From assembly GCA_047614245.1 (NCBI GenBank), contig JBLHIC010000001.1, forward strand, positions 1 through 64,000: DNA of 64,000 nucleotides. The letters are read 5' to 3'. The position numbers and the translations under genes were made by a program. Each line of letters begins with the position of its first letter. The first letter of the stretch is position 1. Positions 24,867-30,650 of this stretch are shown in pieces. The notes beneath the pieces are model-generated. The model saw nothing but the letters and a program-made list of their open reading frames with translations, ran no database searches and was not told the origin of the DNA. The stretch is from Ulvibacter sp047614245 (GTDB taxonomy: Bacteria; Bacteroidota; Bacteroidia; Flavobacteriales; Flavobacteriaceae).

Positions 24867-25823
24867 TTAAACTACTTTTTTAAGCTTATTAAGTTCTTTT
24901 TTCTCTGCGTATGCCATGGCTGCATCTCGCACCCACTTACCATTATCCCAAGCATTAACGCGAGCGCTCATGCGTTCTTTATTACAAGGACCGTGACCTT
25001 TTACAACTTGCCAGAATTCCTCCCAATCTATTTCACCAAAATCATAATGCCCAGTTTCTTCATTCCATTTTAAATCTGGATCTGGCACAGTAATACCTAA
25101 CAAATCGGCTTGAGGTACCGTTTGGTCAATAAACTGTTGACGAAGCTCATCGTTGGTTTTACGTTTAAGTTTCCATTTCATAGATTGTTCTGTATGCACA
25201 GACTCTGCATCCACAGGACCTAACATCATTAAGCTTGGCCACCACCATCTATTTAAAGCGTCCTGAGCCATTGCCTTTTGCTCTTCTGAACCTCTGCAGA
25301 GTGAAAGCATTATTTCGAAGCCTTGGCGTTGATGAAAACTTTCTTCCTTGCAAACACGAACCATTGCTCTAGCATAAGGACCGAAAGAAGTATTACAAAG
25401 GGGAACCTGGTTTATAATAGCTGCACCATCGACCAACCATCCTACTGCCCCCATATCTGCCCAGCTAACCGTTGGATAGTTAAAAATCGAGGAGTATTTC
25501 GCCTTCCCACTATGCAACTGCTCGTATAATTCGTCTCGGGAAATACCTAATGTCTCACAAGCCGAATACAAATACAAACCATGACCTGCTTCATCTTGAA
25601 CTTTCGCCAGTAGTGCAACTTTACGACGTAAAGAAGGCGCTCGCGTGATCCAATTTCCTTCTGGCAACATTCCAATAATCTCCGAATGCGCGTGCTGCGA
25701 CATCTGGCGAATATGCGTTTTACGATACTTTTCTGGCATCCAATCCTTGGGTTCTATTTTCTCATCGCGCGCAATACGAGCTTCAAATATTTCTTCTAGA
25801 CTCTTAATTTTTTCTTCACTCAT
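24867..25823 (-). CDS. paaA: Phenylacetyl-CoA epoxidase catalytic subunit PaaA
   Basis: A 318-residue di-iron oxygenase subunit that, with PaaBCE, epoxidises phenylacetyl-CoA at C1-C2. The iron-binding helices show 'KVQDEAGHGLYLYS' (Glu78, His81) and 'VCKEESFHQRQG' (Glu160/161, His164). 'AHSEIIGMLPEGNWITRAPSLRRK' and 'YSSIFNYPTVSWADMG' are nearly identical to E. coli PaaA. I choose MSEEKIKSLEE at 25823; earlier in-frame ATGs reach back to the end of paaE but add residues without family support. Confidence 0.96.
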   Translation of the reverse strand: MSEEKIKSLEEIFEARIARDEKIEPKDWMPEKYRKTHIRQMSQHAHSEIIGMLPEGNWITRAPSLRRKVALLAKVQDEAGHGLYLYSACETLGISRDELYEQLHSGKAKYSSIFNYPTVSWADMGAVGWLVDGAAIINQVPLCNTSFGPYARAMVRVCKEESFHQRQGFEIMLSLCRGSEEQKAMAQDALNRWWWPSLMMLGPVDAESVHTEQSMKWKLKRKTNDELRQQFIDQTVPQADLLGITVPDPDLKWNEETGHYDFGEIDWEEFWQVVKGHGPCNKERMSARVNAWDNGKWVRDAAMAYAEKKELNKLKKVV

Positions 25824-25871
25824 AATGATTTCTTTTATTTCAAGCGTTTCCGACATTCTACGGAAGGACAT

Positions 25872-26945
25872 TTATACATCAAAATCTACTTTCACTGTAT
25901 CAGAAGTTGGAACAGATTGGCAGCTTAAAACAAGATTCTGAGCTACCTCACTTTCATCCAACGCGTAATTAACTTTCATTTCGACACTTCCTTCTAGCAC
26001 TTCACATTTGCAGGTGCTGCAAACACCACCTTTACAAGCGAAGGGCAAATCTGCGCCGGCAGCAAGAGCAGCATCCAGAATATTATCATAATCCTTGGTC
26101 ATTGTAAACCGAAACTCTTTTCCTCCATCAACTATTATCACTTCAACTCCTTCAACATTTTGTTGCGCAAGGCGCTCGACACGATTCTTGTCTTCCTCGG
26201 AAAGCCCCGAAACAAACAACTCAAAATGCACTAGGCTTTTTGGCAATCCTGCCTGAATCAAATACTCGCTTACAAAGTTCACCATATCCTCCGGCCCACA
26301 CAAAAAGACTTCACTAGTATCTGGGATATCAATAAATGTTGACGTTAGAACACTCATCTTGTGATCGTCAAACCGGCCATTGAATAAATCAATATCTCTT
26401 TTCTCTTTGGTAAGGAAATAGTAGATCTCAAGACGTCCAAAATACGAGTTACGCAACTGTTCCAACTCTTCCTTAAAGATAATGGACTTCGCGGTTTTAT
26501 TCACATAAAACAGCTTGCATGTCGCACTGGGTTCTTCAGCAAGATGAGTTTTAATCATAGAAAGCATTGGCGTTATTCCGCTTCCAGCAGCAAAGAACAA
26601 ATAGTTCTTTTCCTTGTTGGTTTCTACCTCAACACCAAAATTTCCGCTTGGAGCCATTACTTCAAGTATATCACCTGTTTGCAAACTATCGTTTACATAG
26701 GTCGAAAATTTTCCGCCTGGTATTAGCTTCACCGCCACTTTCCATTCATTATCTAGCGGACTAGAACATAAACTATAAGAACGTCTGGTGTCCTCGCCGT
26801 TGATAACTGCTTTCAAGGTGAGGTGTTGTCCTTGACGATATTTAAATTCTTCTAAAAGCCCTTTAGGAACTTGGAAACTCACAACTGAACAATCGTCAAT
26901 TTCCTTATAAAGTTCCTTTATTTTTAATCGGTGAAATTTTGACAC
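25872..26945 (-). CDS. paaE: Phenylacetyl-CoA epoxidase reductase PaaE
   Basis: A 357-residue electron-transfer subunit: an FAD-binding ferredoxin-reductase domain (about 1-105, 'RRSYSLCSSP'), an NAD(P)H domain (about 110-240, 'FFAAGSGITPMLSMI', 'FLCGPEDMV') and a C-terminal plant-type [2Fe-2S] domain with Cys304, Cys309, Cys312 and Cys342 in 'CKGGVCSTCKC…LSCQ'. It passes electrons from NADPH to PaaA. It is the first gene of the operon; the promoter and a PaaR-like operator lie immediately upstream. Confidence 0.95.
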   Translation of the reverse strand: MSKFHRLKIKELYKEIDDCSVVSFQVPKGLLEEFKYRQGQHLTLKAVINGEDTRRSYSLCSSPLDNEWKVAVKLIPGGKFSTYVNDSLQTGDILEVMAPSGNFGVEVETNKEKNYLFFAAGSGITPMLSMIKTHLAEEPSATCKLFYVNKTAKSIIFKEELEQLRNSYFGRLEIYYFLTKEKRDIDLFNGRFDDHKMSVLTSTFIDIPDTSEVFLCGPEDMVNFVSEYLIQAGLPKSLVHFELFVSGLSEEDKNRVERLAQQNVEGVEVIIVDGGKEFRFTMTKDYDNILDAALAAGADLPFACKGGVCSTCKCEVLEGSVEMKVNYALDESEVAQNLVLSCQSVPTSDTVKVDFDV

Positions 26946-26965
26946 GACACTATAAAATTAGGATA

Positions 26966-26997
26966 CAAAACTAACGTTTGTTAGTTAAATATGCAAA
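26966..26997 (-). promoter_or_regulatory. paa operon promoter (Bacteroidota type)
   Basis: On the minus strand TTTG (26997-26994) and TAGTTTTG (26973-26966) are separated by 20 nt, an exact fit to the -33/-7 consensus. Transcription would start near 26960, about 15 nt before the paaE ATG. Confidence 0.75.
26969..26986. promoter_or_regulatory. PaaR-like operator overlapping the paa promoter
   Basis: AACTAAC (26969-26975) and GTTAGTT (26980-26986) form a perfect inverted repeat around GTTT. Its core CTAACGTTTGTTAG matches 13 of 14 positions of the PaaR site CNAACGNNCGTTNG known from Thermus (recalled). It covers part of the -7 element, so binding would block the promoter. Confidence 0.7.
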
Positions 26998-27004
26998 TTA
27001 AATT

Positions 27005-27577
27005 TTACACAGCAATTCCGTTTAATAACACGGCTACCATATCTTTTTTTAAGACATTAACATCCAGCTTCCCACGTTTTTGATACCAGACGTACAATGA
27101 TCTTAGTGTGGAGAGAATAGAAAACAAAATTACTTCAGGATGATGCGCTTTAATTTCTTCTTTTTCGATTCCCTCTTTTATAATTTTTCTGAAATTTTCT
27201 TCATAGTTCTCTCTCATCTTCACAAAGTCTGTTAAATCTTCATTCTCGAGATGCATCCAATCATTGCTCAGTGCGGCTAAGCCTTCTGAATAATTAACAG
27301 TAATATCAATGTGCAATTCAATAACGCCTGTTATTTTTTCTATGGGTGTTGCCCTCGTTTCAATCACATTACTCATCCCCAGTGTAAACTCTTGGGCAAC
27401 CTCGAGTATTAATGTTGATAGAATTTCCTGCTTCCCTTGAATATGATTGTATAGACTTGCAGCTTTAATCCCCATAACCTGAGCGATGTCGCGCATCGAT
27501 ACAGCATTATACCCTTTTTCTTTAAAGAGGCGAGATGCTACGGCAACAATTTCTTCCTTACGGGTGAGGGTTTTCAT
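27005..27577 (-). CDS. TetR/AcrR family regulator, probable repressor of the paa operon
   Basis: A 190-residue TetR-type protein. The DNA-binding helix-turn-helix is at about 20-50: 'VSMRDIAQVMGIKAASLYNHIQGKQEIL'-like arrangement preceded by 'TRKEEIVAVASRLFKEKGYNA'; the rest is a helical ligand domain. Start MKTLTRKEE at 27577 fits the family; the frame can be extended by 9 residues. It lies directly upstream of paaE in the same direction, with its stop 60 nt from paaE, and a palindromic site sits in that gap. By analogy to PaaR it should release DNA when phenylacetyl-CoA binds (inference). Divergent from the aromatic hydroxylase gene. Confidence 0.85.
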   Translation of the reverse strand: MKTLTRKEEIVAVASRLFKEKGYNAVSMRDIAQVMGIKAASLYNHIQGKQEILSTLILEVAQEFTLGMSNVIETRATPIEKITGVIELHIDITVNYSEGLAALSNDWMHLENEDLTDFVKMRENYEENFRKIIKEGIEKEEIKAHHPEVILFSILSTLRSLYVWYQKRGKLDVNVLKKDMVAVLLNGIAV

Positions 27578-27740
27578 GTATATGCAAGGTACAAATTCCG
27601 ACACGAAGTTTGCGTTAAGGATTGAAACAAACTACCCTTCTTGTGCCCGGACCGTTTTGCACAAATAGGCTTTTAATGACGAAAGCCCTTCCGTTTCTTT
27701 TTGCCTCAGGTAAAAATGACGGGGAACGCGCAAAAAAGTG

Positions 27741-27748
27741 TAATTTTG
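27741..27748 (+). promoter_or_regulatory. -7-like element at the aromatic hydroxylase start
   Basis: TAATTTTG fits TAnnTTTG exactly and ends 2 nt before ATG 27751 and 8 nt before the second ATG 27757. A matching -33 element is not obvious. If used, the mRNA would be leaderless or nearly so. Confidence 0.35.
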
Positions 27749-27750
27749 AA

Positions 27751-29526
27751 ATGACTATGAAAGCAAAGATTGAATCTAACGAGCTAATAGATCGGTTGCC
27801 ACCCCATCTTAAGCAGTATATCAGGCCTCAAGAATATGAACAATACACGCCGATAAATCAGGCGGTGTGGCGCTTTGTGATGCGTAAGAATGTTGATTAT
27901 CTAAGTCGGGTGGCTCACGAAAGCTATATGGAGGGCCTACAAAAAACTGGGGTTTCTATTAACGAGATTCCGTCGATGTATGGAATGAACCGTATTCTAG
28001 AGGAAATAGGTTGGGCAGCAGTTGCTGTAGACGGGTTTATACCGCCCAATGCATTTATGGAATTTCAGGCATATAAAGTGCTTGTTATAGCGAGTGACAT
28101 TAGGCAGTTGGAAAATATTGAATATACTCCGGCACCTGATATAATTCACGAAGGAGCCGGACATGCACCTATTATCGCTAGCCCGGATTATGCGGAATAC
28201 CTCAGGCGATTTGGAGAAGTAGGCGCTAAGGCCATTTCAAGCGCGCACGACATTAATATGTATGAAGCTGTTCGAGAGCTCTCTATTTTAAAGGAGGCAA
28301 AAGGTATCTCCCAATCTGAAATTGAGACCATTGAAGAGAAAGTCAAAAAACTTCAGCGTAAGAAAGTAAAGGCTTCAGAAATATCCTTGATACGGAATTT
28401 ACACTGGTGGACTGTTGAATATGGCATGGTGGGAAGCGTTTCTGATCCAAAAATATATGGAGCAGGTTTGCTATCATCGATTGGAGAAAGTGCTTGGTGT
28501 ATGAAAGATGAAGTTAAAAAAATACCCTATTCTATTGATGCAGCTTATCAGGATTTCGATATAACAAAACCTCAACCTCAGCTCTACGTAACACCTGATT
28601 TCGCATTTTTACAAGAAGTTTTAGAGGAATTTGCCAATACAATGGCGGTGCGAAAAGGAGGCTGGCGCGGACTCAAAAAATTAATAAAATCGAAGCAGCT
28701 AGGGACGATCGAGCTTAGCACAGGGCTTCAGGTGAGTGGTCATTTTATACGTATGATTCAGAATGAAGATAAAGAAGTTGTTTTCTTCGAAACGGAAGGA
28801 GAAACCGCTCTTTCGTATAGAGAAAAGGAAGTAATTGGCCATGGGGTTTCTAGACATAAAAATGGATTCAGATCCCCATTAGGAAAATTGAAAGGAATCA
28901 ACCTCTCTATCGAAAATATGGGGCCTAGAGACTTACAGGCCTATAATTTCTACGACGGAAAACAAATTTCATTCGAGTTTGAAAGTGGTATTATCGTTGA
29001 AGGTCTCAACGTAACTGGAATTCGAAACCTGCGTGGAGAATTGATGTTAATTCAGTTTTCAAATTGTACGGTTAACTACAAAAATGAAGTTCTTTTCACT
29101 CCAGAGATGGGGGATTTTGATATGGCAGTTGGTAAAGAAATAGTTTCGGCATTTGCTGGGGCAGCAGACTATCATTCGTTCGACTTAACAAATCACCTAA
29201 GTTCTACAGGAACAATTAAAGTAACGCTTTCAGCTGAAGAGACAGCCTTGAATACCATGTATCAAGATGTGAGGAGCATGAGGAATTTAAACCAAGCTAT
29301 AACAGAAAGTTCTGACGACATTAGGAAGCTAAAACAAATCTTCAAGACCGTTCAAAACAATCATTCCGGAGATTGGTTATTACCCCTTGAGATTTATGAA
29401 TTAACTCATGCCGAGACCATATTAAACTATCTTACCAACTTTAAAGAAGAGCATCCAAATGTTGCCCATTTGATAGACGGAGGTTTAGACCTAATTGAAA
29501 ATAGGCACTCAGATCAAGGTGTTTAG
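27751..29526 (+). CDS. Aromatic amino acid (phenylalanine) hydroxylase, long form
   Basis: A 591-residue protein whose N-terminal half is a tetrahydrobiopterin-dependent hydroxylase. Iron ligands are His133 and His138 in 'PDIIHEGAGHAP' and Glu223 in 'HWWTVEYGMVG', matching the PDxxHExxGH and TVE(F/Y)G motifs. Phenylalanine to tyrosine is the likely reaction. About 300 further residues of no recognised family follow ('MAVRKGGWRGLKKLI…'), as in other Bacteroidota members. The start is ATG 27751 or 27757; longer in-frame extensions have no family support. It is divergent from the TetR gene and so from the paa operon, placing two phenylalanine fates side by side. Confidence 0.87.
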   Translation: MTMKAKIESNELIDRLPPHLKQYIRPQEYEQYTPINQAVWRFVMRKNVDYLSRVAHESYMEGLQKTGVSINEIPSMYGMNRILEEIGWAAVAVDGFIPPNAFMEFQAYKVLVIASDIRQLENIEYTPAPDIIHEGAGHAPIIASPDYAEYLRRFGEVGAKAISSAHDINMYEAVRELSILKEAKGISQSEIETIEEKVKKLQRKKVKASEISLIRNLHWWTVEYGMVGSVSDPKIYGAGLLSSIGESAWCMKDEVKKIPYSIDAAYQDFDITKPQPQLYVTPDFAFLQEVLEEFANTMAVRKGGWRGLKKLIKSKQLGTIELSTGLQVSGHFIRMIQNEDKEVVFFETEGETALSYREKEVIGHGVSRHKNGFRSPLGKLKGINLSIENMGPRDLQAYNFYDGKQISFEFESGIIVEGLNVTGIRNLRGELMLIQFSNCTVNYKNEVLFTPEMGDFDMAVGKEIVSAFAGAADYHSFDLTNHLSSTGTIKVTLSAEETALNTMYQDVRSMRNLNQAITESSDDIRKLKQIFKTVQNNHSGDWLLPLEIYELTHAETILNYLTNFKEEHPNVAHLIDGGLDLIENRHSDQGV

Positions 29527-29528
29527 TT

Positions 29529-29759
29529 ATGGGCATACTTCATCTTTTATTCGGAAACAAAAATAAAACAATATAGGATTTTGATGCGCGTGGAGCTGTG
29601 TTTATAAACGTTCGTTCCAAAGGTGAATTTGTAGGAGGAGCTATCCCGGGATCAAAGAGCATTCCTCTTCAGCAAGTTGGTTGACGAGTAGTGGTAATTA
29701 AAAAATGGAATAAACCAGTGATACTATTTTGTGCTAGCGGAAGCAGAAAATTGATTTAA
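29529..29759 (+). pseudogene. Rhodanese-domain gene with two in-frame stops, 3' truncated
   Basis: One frame reads MGILHLLFGNKNKTI, TAG (29574-29576), 'DFDARGAVFINVRSKGEF' then 'GGAIPGSKSIPLQQVG', TGA (29682-29684), 'RVVVIKKWNKPVILFCASGSRKLI', TAA (29757-29759). This is the rhodanese order (VRxxxEFxxGxIPGSxxIPL, active-site Cys in CASGSR) for a single-domain protein. The usual last 20-25 residues after the active-site loop are missing; there the frame runs antisense into the end of the DUF4230 remnant. It starts 2 nt after the hydroxylase stop codon. The product cannot be made intact. Confidence 0.8.
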
Positions 29760-30152
29760 ATAATCCTGTTCAATATCATAATATTCGATATTAGGATTTA
29801 TTGATAGATCCGGTTCCGGGATGTATGATATCAATAAGGTCTTATTTTTAGTGTCAATTCTGGTCTTAACCTCACTAAGGTAATAAGATATACTCGCTTT
29901 AGTATTCACAATCACGAGTGCTTTTTTATTAGAAGAAAACAAGTCAAAATAAAATTTCTTTGAATCCGCATAACTAAATACTTCAGTATAGTTACCCTCC
30001 GTCACGACAAGCTTGCCTACATTCTTAAGTTGCTCTTGAATAATGGTCGTATTAAACTCCAATTGCTATCGCTCGCCTTTTTGATGCTCGCAATAGCGAA
30101 GCCCAAAAACTAAAACCATGGCTATTACAATTCCGAAAATAATTTTTCGCAT
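29724..30152 (-). pseudogene. DUF4230-like gene with an internal TAG and lost 3' end
   Basis: From ATG 30152 the frame gives a membrane anchor (MRKIIFGIVIAMVLVFGLRY) then 'CEHQKGER', a TAG at 30066-30068, and continues in the same frame 'QLEFNTTIIQEQLKNVGKLV', 'YTEVFSYADSKKFYF' and 'NPNIEYYDIEQDYLNQF' to a stop at 29724. The order (N-terminal TM, 'IIQEQLKNVGKLVVTEG', 'EYYDIEQDYLN') fits DUF4230, but such proteins are near 200 residues and this ends at about 142 codons, in sequence antisense to the rhodanese remnant. A shorter frame from TTG 30062 is open but would lack the anchor. Confidence 0.75.
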
Positions 30153-30268
30153 CTTATAAATTTTTTATCTAAGCTACATAAAATTCAGTCACCCAAAGCA
30201 ACATAAAGTAAGTAACACTTTCAGAAACAAGTGGTGATTAAAGAAGAAAAGAATTAATCCATTATTAA

Positions 30269-30472
30269 CTAGAACGGACTGGTCATCGCAGAAATCCCAT
30301 AACTAATGAAATCGGCATTGCCTTTAAATAAATCCATTACATTATTTAAATCTGAATTCGAATTAACATACTCATTATGCACTACTTTGAGCGTAGCAAG
30401 GTTTTGGCAGATACTATAATCTTCTGGAAGTACCTTTTTTTTCGCTAAAGGTTCATTAATTAAGGTATTCAT
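30269..30472 (-). CDS. Small ORF of unknown function
   Basis: A 67-residue frame starting MNTLINEPLAKKKVLPEDYS and ending 'GNADFISYGISAMTSPF'. It has no signal peptide, membrane segment or family I recognise, and an in-frame ATG 30 nt upstream is also possible. It lies in a stretch of decayed genes between the DUF4230 remnant and a large outer-membrane protein gene, so it may itself be a fragment. Confidence 0.3.
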   Translation of the reverse strand: MNTLINEPLAKKKVLPEDYSICQNLATLKVVHNEYVNSNSDLNNVMDLFKGNADFISYGISAMTSPF

Positions 30473-30650
30473 GAGTTTGGCGTTGGTTGGTTGGTATACC
30501 AACTATTTACTAGGTAAAGCTAGAGAATTGTCCTATAATATAAAAAAGGGTTTTTCCTGATTTTAAATAGGAGTTTTTATAAGTCGTCTCCTTAGTTTTT
30601 AAAATTGATCTTATTATACGTAAACACCTTAATTTCAGATATATAAAATT

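Noticed and set aside
27639..27666. TTGTGC…GCACAA dyad in the TetR-hydroxylase gap as a second operator
   Set aside because: Only 6-bp arms with a 12-nt loop and no likeness to the PaaR-like site.
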